Below are positions 1 through 17,444 of a stretch of 64,000 bases of DNA, in pieces. The notes beneath the pieces are model-generated. The model saw nothing but the letters and a program-made list of their open reading frames with translations, did not search any database and was not told the DNA's origin. Positions within the stretch are counted from its first letter, which is position 1. Each line of letters begins with the position of its first letter. The position numbers were made by a program, and so were the translations under genes. Origin of the DNA: Longimicrobium sp. (GTDB lineage Bacteria; Gemmatimonadota; Gemmatimonadetes; Longimicrobiales; Longimicrobiaceae); assembly GCF_035474595.1 (NCBI RefSeq), contig NZ_DATIND010000046.1, positions 1 through 64,000 of the forward strand. The letters run 5' to 3'.

Positions 1-145
<145 letters not shown>

Positions 146-165
146 AGGCCGGCCGGTTCATACAG

Positions 166-195
166 GCGCGGCGGGGGGACCGCTCCCCGCCGCGC
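166..195 (+). terminator. GC-rich hairpin after tuf
   Basis: An 11-bp perfect stem (GCGCGGCGGGG paired with CCCCGCCGCGC) closes an 8-nt loop, 20 nt after the tuf stop and 39 nt before rpmG. There is no run of T after it, so it is either a weak intrinsic terminator/attenuator or an RNA-stability hairpin at the tuf 3' end. Confidence 0.55.
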
Positions 196-234
196 GCCGT
201 CTAGAGAGCGGTCATAGAAACAGGAGCTGGAGCC

Positions 235-384
235 ATGCGCGACAAGGTCATCCTCGCCTGCACCGAGTGCAAGGAGAGGAACTACCACCAGACCAAGAAC
301 AAGCGGAAGCACCCCGAGCGTCTGGAGTACAGCAAGTACTGCCCGCGGTGCAACAAGCACCAGCCGCACCGCGAGACCAAGTAG
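235..384 (+). CDS. rpmG: 50S ribosomal protein L33
   Basis: A 49-residue protein beginning [17 protein letters not shown], of normal size for L33, a small protein of the large ribosomal subunit near the E site. Two CxxC pairs (Cys9/Cys12 and Cys36/Cys39) mark the zinc-binding form of L33. An AGGAG motif lies just upstream of the ATG. It sits between tuf and secE as in many bacteria. A zinc-independent paralogue may exist elsewhere, since many genomes carry both, but none is visible here. Confidence 0.95.
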   Translation: MRDKVILACTECKERNYHQTKNKRKHPERLEYSKYCPRCNKHQPHRETK

Positions 385-396
385 GTCTTTCGCGCC

Positions 397-424
397 GCGC
401 GCCGGCCCACCGGGCCGGCCGCGC
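397..424 (+). other. Hairpin between rpmG and secE
   Basis: GCCGGCCC-ACC-GGGCCGGC forms an 8-bp perfect stem, extended by GCGC/GCGC outside a single bulge. It occupies the rpmG-secE spacer, where many bacteria carry tRNA-Trp; no tRNA is present here. It could attenuate readthrough into secE-nusG. No T tract follows. Confidence 0.4.
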
Positions 425-490
425 GAGCCGGTGCTTCGCAGCAGGCAGGAACCAAGACAGGAAACGCTTCCCCCGGCCCCCTGGAAGGGA

Positions 491-700
491 ATGGCAGAGA
501 CGACCCGCACCACCGTGTTCGACTTCTTCCACGAAGTCTCCGAGCAGGTCCGCAAGGTGACCTGGCCGGACCGCGCGCAGCTGCAGAGCTCCACCGGCGT
601 GATCGTGGTGTTCGTGCTGACGGTCGCGGTCGTCATCTTCGGGATGGATCGCATCATCATGGCCATCCTGGGACTGGTCACCTCCCTCTTCACCGGCTGA
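491..700 (+). CDS. secE: Preprotein translocase subunit SecE
   Basis: A 69-residue single-span SecE of the short bacterial type. Residues about 10-30 (FFHEVSEQVRKVTWPDRAQL) are the cytosolic amphipathic helix with the conserved KVTWP motif, and about 35-62 form one transmembrane helix. SecE clamps the two halves of SecY in the inner-membrane SecYEG channel. The ATG at 491 was chosen because a GGAAGGGA Shine-Dalgarno precedes it and SecE homologues start close to the helix; an in-frame upstream ATG at 431 would add unrelated residues. nusG follows after 8 nt, so the two are cotranscribed. Confidence 0.93.
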   Translation: MAETTRTTVFDFFHEVSEQVRKVTWPDRAQLQSSTGVIVVFVLTVAVVIFGMDRIIMAILGLVTSLFTG

Positions 701-708
701 GGGCGGCG

Positions 709-1257
709 ATGGCGGAGGCCAGGTGGTACGCCATCCAGAGCTACTCGGGGCACGAGAACAAGGTCCAGCGGCTGATCCAGCGCCGGATCGACGAGGAGCC
801 GGGTGAGCCGGACCAGAAGCAGATCCAGGAAGTGCTGGTGCCCACGCAGGAGCAGGTGGAGCTGCGCAACGGGAAGCGGGTGACCGTGACCCGCAAGCTC
901 TACCCCGGCTACGTGCTGGTGAAGATGGTGTACAACCAGCGCACCATGCACACCATCTCCGGGATCCAGGGGGTGCTGAAGTTCCTGGGGTCGGGCACCG
1001 AGCCGCAGCCGCTGTCCGACGACGAGCTGTCGAAGATCTTCGGGCAGGAAGCCGAGGCCCCCGTGGCCGAGGAGCCGCAGATCCTGATCCCCTTCACCAG
1101 CGGGCAGGTGGTGGAGGTGACCGACGGGCCGTTCAAGGAGTTCAGCGGCACGGTGCAGGACATCGACCACGACAAGGGGAAGGTGAAGGTGGAAGTCAGC
1201 CTCTTCGGGCGCCCCACCTCCATCGAGCTCGACTACACCCAGCTCCGCGGCTTCTGA
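709..1257 (+). CDS. nusG: Transcription termination/antitermination protein NusG
   Basis: A 182-residue protein with the NGN domain at the start (RWYAIQSYSGHENKVQ, later KLYPGYVLVKM, which contacts RNA polymerase) and a C-terminal KOW domain (about 125-182; the core DGPFKEFSGTV and the end VSLFGRPTSIELDYTQL). NusG suppresses pausing through the NGN domain and links polymerase to Rho or ribosomal protein S10 through KOW. Its length is normal. It follows secE by 8 nt and precedes rplK by 51 nt, the conserved arrangement. Confidence 0.97.
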   Translation: MAEARWYAIQSYSGHENKVQRLIQRRIDEEPGEPDQKQIQEVLVPTQEQVELRNGKRVTVTRKLYPGYVLVKMVYNQRTMHTISGIQGVLKFLGSGTEPQPLSDDELSKIFGQEAEAPVAEEPQILIPFTSGQVVEVTDGPFKEFSGTVQDIDHDKGKVKVEVSLFGRPTSIELDYTQLRGF

Positions 1258-1308
1258 ACCGTCTTCACGGACGGCGGGGCGCGGACTTAAACGACCGAGG
1301 GTCGCGAC

Positions 1309-1734
1309 ATGGCGAAGAAGGTTACCGGATTCATCAAGCTCCAGGTTCCGGCCGGGGCGGCCAACCCGGCGCCCCCCGTGGGCCCCGCGCTGGGCCAGCA
1401 CGGCGTGAACATCATGGAGTTCTGCAAGCAGTTCAACGCGCGGACGCAGGGCCAGCCGGGGATGATCATCCCCGTGGAGATCACGGTCTACGCCGACCGC
1501 TCGTTCACGTTCATCACCAAGACGCCGCCGGCGGCCGTGCTGCTGAAGAAGGCGGCGGGGCTGGACAAGGGCTCGGCGTCGTCCAAGAAGACCAAGGTCG
1601 GCCGCGTCACGAAGGACCAGGTCCGGCAGATCGCCGAGACCAAGATGCCCGACCTGAACGCCGCCGACATCGACGGCGCCATGCGCATGATCGCGGGCAC
1701 TGCCCGCTCGATGGGGCTCGAAGTCGTCGACTGA
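1309..1734 (+). CDS. rplK: 50S ribosomal protein L11
   Basis: A 141-residue protein starting [20 protein letters not shown]. It contains the classic N-terminal signature [19 protein letters not shown] and a C-terminal RNA-binding domain ([17 protein letters not shown], then [20 protein letters not shown]). L11 forms the stalk base with 23S rRNA helices 43/44 and is the thiostrepton and RelA-activation site. Length and motifs are normal. Unusually, 245 nt separate it from rplA instead of the near-contiguous arrangement common elsewhere. Confidence 0.98.
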   Translation: MAKKVTGFIKLQVPAGAANPAPPVGPALGQHGVNIMEFCKQFNARTQGQPGMIIPVEITVYADRSFTFITKTPPAAVLLKKAAGLDKGSASSKKTKVGRVTKDQVRQIAETKMPDLNAADIDGAMRMIAGTARSMGLEVVD

Positions 1735-1979
1735 CGGGCCATCCCCGTCCCCAGGCTCTTGGCCATGGGACGGATTGACGACGACGACGGAGCATGCGTT
1801 GTGGCATTGCGTGCTCCGCCGGAGGCAGGAGAAGCGAAGCCGGTGTTCGGACCACAGGGAGCGGTCTCCTGCCCTCCCGTGACTCCGGTCGCCCGACCCG
1901 GCTTCCGTCCGCTTGACCACCGCGCGCGGGGCGACGCAGCGGCGGGAGGACTTGTTCAAGGCTTCGCCTGAGGGAGTAC
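1735..1979 (+). promoter_or_regulatory. Structured leader between rplK and rplA
   Basis: This 245-nt non-coding stretch separates two genes that are usually adjacent. A strong stem lies at 1789-1817 (GGAGCATGC with GCGTGCTCC, one G-U pair, 11-nt loop). A possible longer-range pairing joins AAGCCGG near 1838 to CCGGCTT near 1900. A good Shine-Dalgarno (GAGGGAG) precedes the rplA ATG. In E. coli the L10(L12)4 complex represses through a leader just before rplJ, but rplJ here lies only 4 nt after rplA. I infer that control of rplA-rplJ-rplL could lie in this leader. Whether L1 or L10 binds cannot be told by eye. Confidence 0.45.
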
Positions 1980-2675
1980 ATGCCCAAGCACGGAAAGAAA
2001 TTCCGCGACGCACAGGCGCGTGTGCCCCAGGGGTCTGCCTTCTCCCCCACCGAGGCGGTGGGGCTGGTGAAGGAGCTCAGCTACGCCAAGTTCGACGAGA
2101 CCGTGGAAGCGGCCGTCCGGCTCGGCGTGGACCCCCGGCACGCGGACCAGATCGTCCGCGGAGCGGTAGTCCTTCCCCACGGTACGGGGAAGACCGCGCG
2201 CGTGCTCGTGATCGCCCAGGGCGACAAGGCGCGCGAGGCGGAGGAAGCCGGGGCCGACTTCGTCGGCACCGAGTACGTCCAGCGCATCAAGGACGGGTGG
2301 CTGGACTTCGACGTGGTGGTGGCCACCCCCGACATGATGGGCCAGGTGGGACAGCTGGGGCGCATCCTGGGGCCCCGCGGCCTGATGCCCACGCCCAAGG
2401 CCGGCACGGTCACCCCGGACGTGACCCGCGCGGTGCGCGAGATCAAGGCCGGCAAGATCGAGTTCCGCGTGGACCGCACGGGGAACGTGCACGTGCCGAT
2501 CGGGAAGGTCTCGTTCGATCCCGGGAAGCTGGAGGAGAACCTCACCGCGTTCATGGACACGGTGATCCGCGCCAAGCCCGCCGCCGCCAAGGGGACCTAC
2601 GTCCGCGCGGTGACGGTGAGCAGCACCATGGGGCCGGGCGTGCCCGTCGACGCCAACCTGTTCCGCAGGAGCTAG
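1980..2675 (+). CDS. rplA: 50S ribosomal protein L1
   Basis: A 231-residue protein starting [15 protein letters not shown]. It carries the L1 hallmarks: [27 protein letters not shown] in the first domain, [19 protein letters not shown] followed by PKAGTVT in the second, and a C-terminal part ending [12 protein letters not shown]1 builds the mobile L1 stalk that moves deacylated tRNA out of the E site, and in many bacteria it represses its own operon. Length is normal. The ATG at 1980 is favoured by GAGGGAG just upstream. rplJ begins 4 nt after the stop. Confidence 0.98.
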   Translation: MPKHGKKFRDAQARVPQGSAFSPTEAVGLVKELSYAKFDETVEAAVRLGVDPRHADQIVRGAVVLPHGTGKTARVLVIAQGDKAREAEEAGADFVGTEYVQRIKDGWLDFDVVVATPDMMGQVGQLGRILGPRGLMPTPKAGTVTPDVTRAVREIKAGKIEFRVDRTGNVHVPIGKVSFDPGKLEENLTAFMDTVIRAKPAAAKGTYVRAVTVSSTMGPGVPVDANLFRRS

Positions 2676-2679
2676 CCCG

Positions 2680-3210
2680 ATGAAGAGGAGCGAGAAGGAC
2701 GAGTTCATCGGCGAGCTCCAGCAGAAGCTGGAGGGCGCCAGCGCCTTCTACCTGACGGACTTCACGGGGCTGAGCGTCAAGCAGATGACGCAGTTCCGCG
2801 CCCGCCTGCGCAAGCAGGGGGTGGAGTACGTCGTGGTGAAGAACACGCTGGCCCAGCGGGCCCTGCAGGGACTCGACGTGCCCGACGTGGCGGCGTTCTT
2901 CACCGGCCCCACCGGGCTGGTGATCGGGCGCCACGACGCGGTGGCCGCCGCCAAGGCGGTGACCGACTTCGCCCGCGAGTTCGGCGACAGGCCGGCCGTG
3001 AAGGTGGGGGTGGTGGAGCGCCGCGAGGTGAACGCCGACCAGGTGAAGAAGCTGGCCGAGCTTCCTCCCCGCGAGGTCCTGCTGGCGCAGATCGCCGGCG
3101 GGCTGCAGGCGCCCATGTCGCGCCTGGTGGGCGGGATGAGCCAGATCCTGGCGGGATTCGCCCGCGCGGTCGACGCGCTGCGGCAGCAGAAGGAGGGCGC
3201 CGGCGCCTGA
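2680..3210 (+). CDS. rplJ: 50S ribosomal protein L10
   Basis: A 176-residue protein starting [20 protein letters not shown], with the conserved [20 protein letters not shown] and [11 protein letters not shown] segments of the rRNA-binding N-terminal domain. Its C-terminal helix ([19 protein letters not shown], about 150-172) is where L7/L12 dimers attach. It anchors the stalk that recruits translation GTPases. The gene starts 4 nt after rplA, so it is translationally coupled, and no room remains for the usual L10 leader RNA directly upstream. Confidence 0.97.
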   Translation: MKRSEKDEFIGELQQKLEGASAFYLTDFTGLSVKQMTQFRARLRKQGVEYVVVKNTLAQRALQGLDVPDVAAFFTGPTGLVIGRHDAVAAAKAVTDFAREFGDRPAVKVGVVERREVNADQVKKLAELPPREVLLAQIAGGLQAPMSRLVGGMSQILAGFARAVDALRQQKEGAGA

Positions 3211-3286
3211 AATGGCGCGGGTAGCCCGACCAACGACAACCGGTTTTCCGAACCACGTACCGTTTAGACTGAAGGAGCCCACTGCA

Positions 3287-3673
3287 ATGGCTACGCTTAC
3301 CCGTGACGAGCTGCTCGACGCGATCGGCAACATGACCGTCCTGGAGCTCGCCGAGTTCGTGAAGGCGTTCGAGGACAAGTTCGGCGTGACCGCCGCGGCC
3401 CCCATGGCCATGGCCGCCGCCCCCGCCGCGGGCGGCCCCGCCGCCCCGGCCGCCGAGGAGCAGACGGAGTTCACCGTCGTGCTTCAGGGTGCCGGCGACA
3501 AGAAGATCCAGGTCATCAAGGTGGTCCGCGAGATCACCGGCCTGGGGCTGAAGGAGGCCAAGGACCTGGTCGACGGCGCGCCCAAGCCCGTGAAGGAGGG
3601 CGTTTCGAAGGACGAGGCCAATCAGATCAAGGCCAAGCTCGAGGAGCAGGGCGCTGCGGTCGAGCTGAAGTAG
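3287..3673 (+). CDS. rplL: 50S ribosomal protein L7/L12
   Basis: A 128-residue protein starting [20 protein letters not shown]. The N-terminal dimerisation domain (1-32) is followed by an Ala/Pro/Gly hinge (about 38-60) and the compact C-terminal domain ([19 protein letters not shown], then [20 protein letters not shown]). It recruits and stimulates EF-Tu, EF-G and IF2. The ATG at 3287 was chosen because GAAGGAG lies 8-14 nt upstream and homologues begin there; an in-frame upstream ATG (3212) would add 25 residues unlike any L12. Confidence 0.97.
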   Translation: MATLTRDELLDAIGNMTVLELAEFVKAFEDKFGVTAAAPMAMAAAPAAGGPAAPAAEEQTEFTVVLQGAGDKKIQVIKVVREITGLGLKEAKDLVDGAPKPVKEGVSKDEANQIKAKLEEQGAAVELK

Positions 3674-3682
3674 TGGACGGCT

Positions 3683-3724
3683 GCCCGGCGAAGCATCTCC
3701 CGGAACGGAGGCGCTTCGCCGGGC
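3683..3724 (+). terminator. 12-bp hairpin between rplL and rpoB (attenuator candidate)
   Basis: GCCCGGCGAAGC and GCTTCGCCGGGC form a perfect 12-bp stem around an 18-nt loop, starting 10 nt after the rplL stop. No T-run follows. In E. coli the same spacer contains a partial terminator and an RNase III site that lower rpoBC expression relative to rplJL. The position suggests the same job here; that is inference. Confidence 0.6.
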
Positions 3725-3907
3725 GGGCGCCCGACCGCTTCCGCGGGCAGAAGCGCCCCCAAGCACGTCCAACTTCAGCCTGAAAGAATCGATGGCGCGC
3801 ACGCAGCCTCTTCAATAGATACGGACGGCACGTAACCCCGCCGGGGCTTCCGGTCGGGGTCGTTTGCGCTTCCGGTTTGGTTCCACGCGCTCGAGAGGGA
3901 GACCCAC

Positions 3908-9235
<5,328 letters not shown>

Positions 9236-9236
9236 A

Positions 9237-9310
9237 GAAGTGCCAAGTGCCCAGTGCCTAGTGCCTAGTATTCTTTAACTTGGCACTTGGCACTGGGAAC
9301 TGGGCACTTC
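9237..9310 (+). repeat. Family E heptamer inverted repeat between rpoB and rpoC
   Basis: Two 32-nt arms (9237-9268 and 9279-9310) are reverse complements at 28 of 32 positions and enclose the AT-rich loop TATTCTTTAA. Each arm is built from a heptamer of the form AGTGCCN (AAGTGCC, CAGTGCC, TAGTGCC). It begins 1 nt after the rpoB stop and ends 84 nt before rpoC. As RNA it would make a very stable hairpin within the rpoBC transcript. Related heptamer runs occur at 22877, 38852, 54238 and 56253. Confidence 0.85.
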
Positions 9311-9394
9311 CTCGGCCCCGACCTTGACGACTTTGGTAGACTTGACCGCACGGCGCACCACCGCCGGCGGAACACCCGATACAGCAAGGGGACC

Positions 9395-13654
<4,260 letters not shown>

Positions 13655-13682
13655 GCCGGCGGAGGGTTTCGGCTGGATGCGG

Positions 13683-13716
13683 AACGGCCCCGGGGCTCAC
13701 CAGCCCCGGGGCCGTT
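13683..13716 (+). terminator. Terminator hairpin after rpoC
   Basis: AACGGCCCCGGGGCT and AGCCCCGGGGCCGTT form a perfect 15-bp stem with loop CACC, 28 nt after the rpoC stop. It probably ends the rpo transcript. Only TTCT follows, so it lacks a classical T tract; the A/T pairs at the stem base also allow it to act on the other strand. Confidence 0.75.
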
Positions 13717-13811
13717 CTGCGTCTCGCGCACTCTGGACGGGAAACGTTCTCCCTGTATCTTTGCCTCTCCTCGTTTCCTCCGTTCATACCTTGACCGATG
13801 GGTGGGGAAGG

Positions 13812-15209
13812 ATGCTTTCGGACGAGCTCAGGGCGCTCGTGTCGGGCGGAGAGTCACAGCAGGTCGAGTTCAAGCGCTCCACCGGCCAGCGCACCGAGAG
13901 CGCGCGGACGGTCTGCGCGATGCTGAACACGCGCGGCGGATTCGTGCTGTTCGGCGTGACGGACTCGGGCGAGGTGCGCGGGCAGGAGGTGACCGCGGGC
14001 ACGCTCGCCGACGTCGTACGCGAGATTTCGCGGATCGAGCCGCGGCCGCTCATCGCCCCCGACGTGCTGCCGGTGGACGAGCGTCGCTCCGTGGTCCTGC
14101 TGCGCGTGCCCGAAGCAAGCGGCGGGGCGGTGTACACGTTCGAAGGCCGGCCGTATGTCCGTATCGGCCCCACCACCGTGGCGATGGGACAGGCCGAGTA
14201 CCGCCAGCGGCTGCTCGATGCCATGCATCCGACCAGCCGATGGGAGACTCAGCGCGCGCACGGAATCGGGCTCGACGATCTTGACCACGCGCAGATCGTC
14301 ACCACGATCGAGGCGGGGATCACGAACGGAAGGATCGGCGATCCCGGCACGCGGGAGCCGCGCGCGCTGCTGCGCGGGCTGGGTCTGCTCGACGGGGAGC
14401 ACCTTCTGAACGCCGCGGTCGCGCTGTTCGGCCGGAGCGAGCGGCTGCTCCCGTTCTATCCGCAATGCAGTCTGCGGCTGGCCGCCTTCAAGGGCGTGGA
14501 CAAGTCCGAGTTCCTCGACAATCGGCAGGTCACCGGTAACGTGTTCGACGTCCTGGACGCAGCGGACCGGTTCATCCGGATGCACGTGCCCGTGGCCGGC
14601 CGTGTGGTTCCGAATCTCTTCGAGCGCCGCGACGATCCGCTGTATCCGCCCGTCGCGTTGCGCGAGGCACTCGCGAACGCAGTCTGCCACCGCGACTACG
14701 CCGCACACGGCGGGTCGATCGCCGTGGCGATCTTCGACGACCGCATGGAGATCTCCAATCCCGGCCGGCTTCCTGCCGGGTTCACACTGGAAGATCTGGC
14801 GCGGCCTCACGTATCCGTGGCGATGAACCCCCTGATCGCGTCGGCGTTGTACCGCCGCGGAATCATCGAGCAGTGGGGGAGCGGAACGCTGAAGATCCTG
14901 GAACTCACCGAGCGCGCGGGCTTGGCCGTCGCCGAGTTCGAGGTGCGCGGGCCTGAGCTCGTTGCGCGGTTCAGCCCGAACGGTTACGTACCTCCGTCAC
15001 GCGCGGGGTACGATCTGACCCCGCTTCAGCAGGAGATTCTGGAGGTGCTCGCGAGAGAAGGCGGTCTTTCTTCCGATCGGCTTCGGCCGTTCCTCTCGCA
15101 GAAAATCTCCGACTTCAAGGCCTTGGCGGAACTTCGCACGCTCGTTCATCTCGGCCTGGTACGGAAGGTGGGAGTTACGCGCGGGGTACGCTGGATCGTC
15201 GCAGCGTGA
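13812..15209 (+). CDS. AlbA_2/Schlafen-type ATP-binding transcriptional regulator-like protein
   Basis: A 465-residue protein starting MLSDELRALVSGGESQQVEF. The N-terminal 120 residues match the AlbA_2 (Schlafen AAA_4) pattern: QQVEFKRS followed by CAMLNTRGGFVLFGVTDSGEV. A GHKL-type ATPase-like segment follows at about 275-360 (PVALREALANAVCHRDYA, MEISNPGRLPAGF, WGSGTLKI). The C-terminal 90 residues look like a winged helix (LTPLQQEILEVLAREGGL). Members of this family are annotated as putative transcriptional regulators or helicase-like proteins with little experimental support. The ATG at 13812 has GGGGAAGG upstream. It lies after the rpoC terminator as a separate unit. Confidence 0.82.
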   Translation: MLSDELRALVSGGESQQVEFKRSTGQRTESARTVCAMLNTRGGFVLFGVTDSGEVRGQEVTAGTLADVVREISRIEPRPLIAPDVLPVDERRSVVLLRVPEASGGAVYTFEGRPYVRIGPTTVAMGQAEYRQRLLDAMHPTSRWETQRAHGIGLDDLDHAQIVTTIEAGITNGRIGDPGTREPRALLRGLGLLDGEHLLNAAVALFGRSERLLPFYPQCSLRLAAFKGVDKSEFLDNRQVTGNVFDVLDAADRFIRMHVPVAGRVVPNLFERRDDPLYPPVALREALANAVCHRDYAAHGGSIAVAIFDDRMEISNPGRLPAGFTLEDLARPHVSVAMNPLIASALYRRGIIEQWGSGTLKILELTERAGLAVAEFEVRGPELVARFSPNGYVPPSRAGYDLTPLQQEILEVLAREGGLSSDRLRPFLSQKISDFKALAELRTLVHLGLVRKVGVTRGVRWIVAA

Positions 15210-15240
15210 CCGCCTCGCGCGAGGACGCGGGAAGTCGCAC

Positions 15241-15280
15241 ATTCCGAGGTATTCCGAGGTATTCCGAGGTATTCCGAGGA
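15241..15280 (+). repeat. Four tandem copies of a 10-bp unit
   Basis: ATTCCGAGGT is repeated four times in a row (the last copy ends in A instead of T), 31 nt after the preceding stop and 27 nt before the next start. Its 10-bp period is close to one helical turn, so it could be a binding array or a slippage-prone tract. It is less GC-rich than its surroundings. Confidence 0.95.
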
Positions 15281-15306
15281 AACTCCCATCTGAAGAGTAG
15301 ATTCCC

Positions 15307-15795
15307 ATGCGACGCATCGCCCAACGCCGGCCGCTTTCCGAGAACCCGCGCGAGTTCGTGCTGGCGGCGCTGCTGTTCACCACGGGCGCGGTGCTGCTGG
15401 CGGGGTTCGGGGTGACGACGCTGGCGGGGAGCGCGTACTCCGACAGCGACCTGCGGGGCGCGGACTTCGCCTACCAGGCGATCGGGTGGGGGAAGTACGT
15501 GGCCGGGCTGACGCTGCTCTGGCTGGGCGACCGGGCGACGCTGCACCGCGGGTACATCGGGTGGAAGCGGGTGGCGCTGCTCTGGATGCCGCTGGTGCTG
15601 TTCATCTTCTACTCGTACCTGCAGTGGATGGTGATCGGGGACGCGCGCATCCACTACCTCCAGCGCACGGACCACTGGGGCGGCGGCTTCTCGGGCTCGG
15701 TGCTCTTCATGGCGTTCGTCTACCCCGTCGCCATCGCGGTCGCGGCGGTGAACGCGCTGTGGATCCAGCGGCGGCAGCTCCGGGTGGCGCTGTAG
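15307..15795 (+). CDS. Four-helix integral membrane protein, unknown function
   Basis: A 162-residue hydrophobic protein starting MRRIAQRRPLSENPREFVLA. Four likely transmembrane helices lie at about 18-40, 58-74, 86-108 and 128-150, with a positively charged N-terminus and the C-terminal end RRQLRVAL suggesting cytoplasmic ends. The loop after helix 3 carries HYLQRTDHWGGGF. I do not recognise a family. It lies alone between the 10-bp tandem array and the 15817 palindrome. The ATG has no strong Shine-Dalgarno, so the start is moderately certain. Confidence 0.7.
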   Translation: MRRIAQRRPLSENPREFVLAALLFTTGAVLLAGFGVTTLAGSAYSDSDLRGADFAYQAIGWGKYVAGLTLLWLGDRATLHRGYIGWKRVALLWMPLVLFIFYSYLQWMVIGDARIHYLQRTDHWGGGFSGSVLFMAFVYPVAIAVAAVNALWIQRRQLRVAL

Positions 15796-15816
15796 CGGGC
15801 GAAACATCCTGTACCT

Positions 15817-15880
15817 CGCGCAGAGACGCAGAGCCGCGGAGAACGACGATCGGTTCTCCGCGGCTCTGCTTCTCAGCGTG
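15817..15880. repeat. Family B palindrome (copy 1)
   Basis: Arms 15817-15844 and 15853-15880 are near-perfect reverse complements (core CAGAGCCGCGGAGAAC with GTTCTCCGCGGCTCTG) with an 8-nt loop. It lies between two convergent genes, 12 nt from the 3' end of the minus-strand gene, so a bidirectional terminator role is plausible. Related copies are at 25205, 30208, 34241, 49073 and 49828. Confidence 0.85.
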
Positions 15881-15892
15881 AAACCCGTCTTC

Positions 15893-17185
15893 TCAGCCCG
15901 GGTGGTGCATCGTCCCGTGCTCGTGCGCCGGGGCGGGAGAGGCCGGCGCGGGCGGGGGACTCGCGGCGGCGGCCTGGGCGACGACGTCCGGGGCGTGCTC
16001 GGACTCGGCGGCGGAAGTGCAGGCGGCGGCGTACGCATCTCCCGCCTTCGCGCAGGCGGCGCGGATGGCGGCGGGGGCGGGGTCGATCCACGCGAGGCGC
16101 TCGCCGACGGCGCGGTAGCATCCCTCCTTCTCCGCCGATGGCACCTGCGCGCAGAAGGCGAACGCGGGCTCGGCCTTCCACTCCTTGTCGACGAAGAACT
16201 CCACCGCGCCGGCCAGGCAGTCGCCCGTGTAGGCGGCGCCGGCCTGGCGGCAGATGCGCACCACTCGCAGCGGCTGGGTGGGCATCCGCCCCATGGTCTG
16301 CTTCCCCAGCCCGCGGAAGCAGGCGGCGGCGGAGGCGGCGGGGGCCCGGTCGCAGGCGCGGACCACGCGGTCCATGTCTCCCCCGAACGAGACGAAGAAG
16401 ACGACGGGCTGGTACGCCCAGCACGAGGGCTGGTGCCCCGCGGCGGCGATGCTGTCGCAGGGGAACCAGGGATCGTCCGCCTTCAGCAGCTTGCGGTCGG
16501 CGGCGGCGTGGGCGTGGTGCCCGGCCATCGCGTCGCCCACGTTCACGTCCATCGTCCCCATCCCGTGCACCACGTTCTCCATGAACGCGCCGTCGTAGCA
16601 CTCGCGCCGCGCGAGGCCCGCGGGGAGCACCGCGTCGCAATCCCCCAGCGTGGCGAAGAGGTCGTGCGCGCGCACGCCCATGAGCCCGTGCCCCATCCCG
16701 TGCGCGCACTCGCGGAAGGCGTACGGCGGCATCGCGCGCACCGCGGCCGAGGTGCACGCGCCCCGCAGCGAGGCGACGTCGCCCGCGCGCCGGATGGACA
16801 TGTAGCCCTCCAGCACGCCGTGGTAGCAGCCGGAGAGGAAGGTGGGCCGGCACTCCGCGAACACCGCCAGGTCGTAGCCGCGCCGCGCGACGGCGAAGCG
16901 GCCCAGCCCGTGCGCGATCGCGTGCCCCTGCAGCTCCAGCTGCGGGTCGGCGCGGGTGAGCACGGAAAGGCTGTCGAGCGCCTGCCGCACCCCCGCGTCG
17001 CGGGCGACCAGGAAGACGGAGGCGATGTTCAGGTCGCGGTCGCCGACGCTGGCCCAGTCGACCGCGGCGTGGCCCGCGTGCGCGGCCGACGACTGCGCGT
17101 GGCTGCCGCCGCGGCAGGCGGTGGCGGCCGGCACCAGCGCGAGCGCGGCGCATGCCAGGCGAAGGAGACGGCAGAGGGGACGCAT
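15893..17185 (-). CDS. Cys/His-rich secreted lipoprotein-like protein, unknown
   Basis: A 430-residue protein starting MRPLCRLLRLACAALALVPA, with a signal sequence ending at ATAC, a plausible but imperfect lipobox. The mature part has repeated Cys-His signatures: SGCYHGVLEGYM, FRECAHGMGHGLMG, GDCDAVL, ECYDGAFMENVVHGMG, then further spaced cysteines (FPCDSI, PSCWAYQ, ACDRAP, CFRGLG, CRQAG, CLAGA, CAQVP, CYRAVG). The end is His-rich (HEHGTMHH). Pairs of Cys about 30-40 residues apart suggest helical repeats stapled by disulfides, Sel1-like in style. I do not recognise a named family. The frame stays open far upstream into the MarR gene region, but the signal peptide fixes the start. It is divergent from marR. 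Confidence 0.72.
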   Translation of the reverse strand: MRPLCRLLRLACAALALVPAATACRGGSHAQSSAAHAGHAAVDWASVGDRDLNIASVFLVARDAGVRQALDSLSVLTRADPQLELQGHAIAHGLGRFAVARRGYDLAVFAECRPTFLSGCYHGVLEGYMSIRRAGDVASLRGACTSAAVRAMPPYAFRECAHGMGHGLMGVRAHDLFATLGDCDAVLPAGLARRECYDGAFMENVVHGMGTMDVNVGDAMAGHHAHAAADRKLLKADDPWFPCDSIAAAGHQPSCWAYQPVVFFVSFGGDMDRVVRACDRAPAASAAACFRGLGKQTMGRMPTQPLRVVRICRQAGAAYTGDCLAGAVEFFVDKEWKAEPAFAFCAQVPSAEKEGCYRAVGERLAWIDPAPAAIRAACAKAGDAYAAACTSAAESEHAPDVVAQAAAASPPPAPASPAPAHEHGTMHHPG

Positions 17186-17444
17186 GGCGGATGCGTGTTC
17201 ACGAAGCGGTGCACGGCGCGCCCAAGTCGTTGGGCCGCAACCGGAAGAAGGGTGGGAGCCGAAAGGTATCCGCGCCGCCGCCGCGCGGGCAAGCGCCGCC
17301 GCCCCCTTGGACTTTGCGCGCGCGGTCGCCATACTGCGCAAACCCGATGCATCCGCGCGGCCGCCCGGCCCGTACGCGCATCGGGCCCTGCGGAATCCCG
17401 GACGCTTGAGGACGCCCACCCGAACCGCTAAGTTTGAGACACGT

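Noticed and set aside
385-490. Possible tRNA-Trp between rpmG and secE
   Set aside because: The position is typical, but the spacer is only about 106 nt and folds as one simple hairpin; no cloverleaf or T-loop TTCGA is readable.
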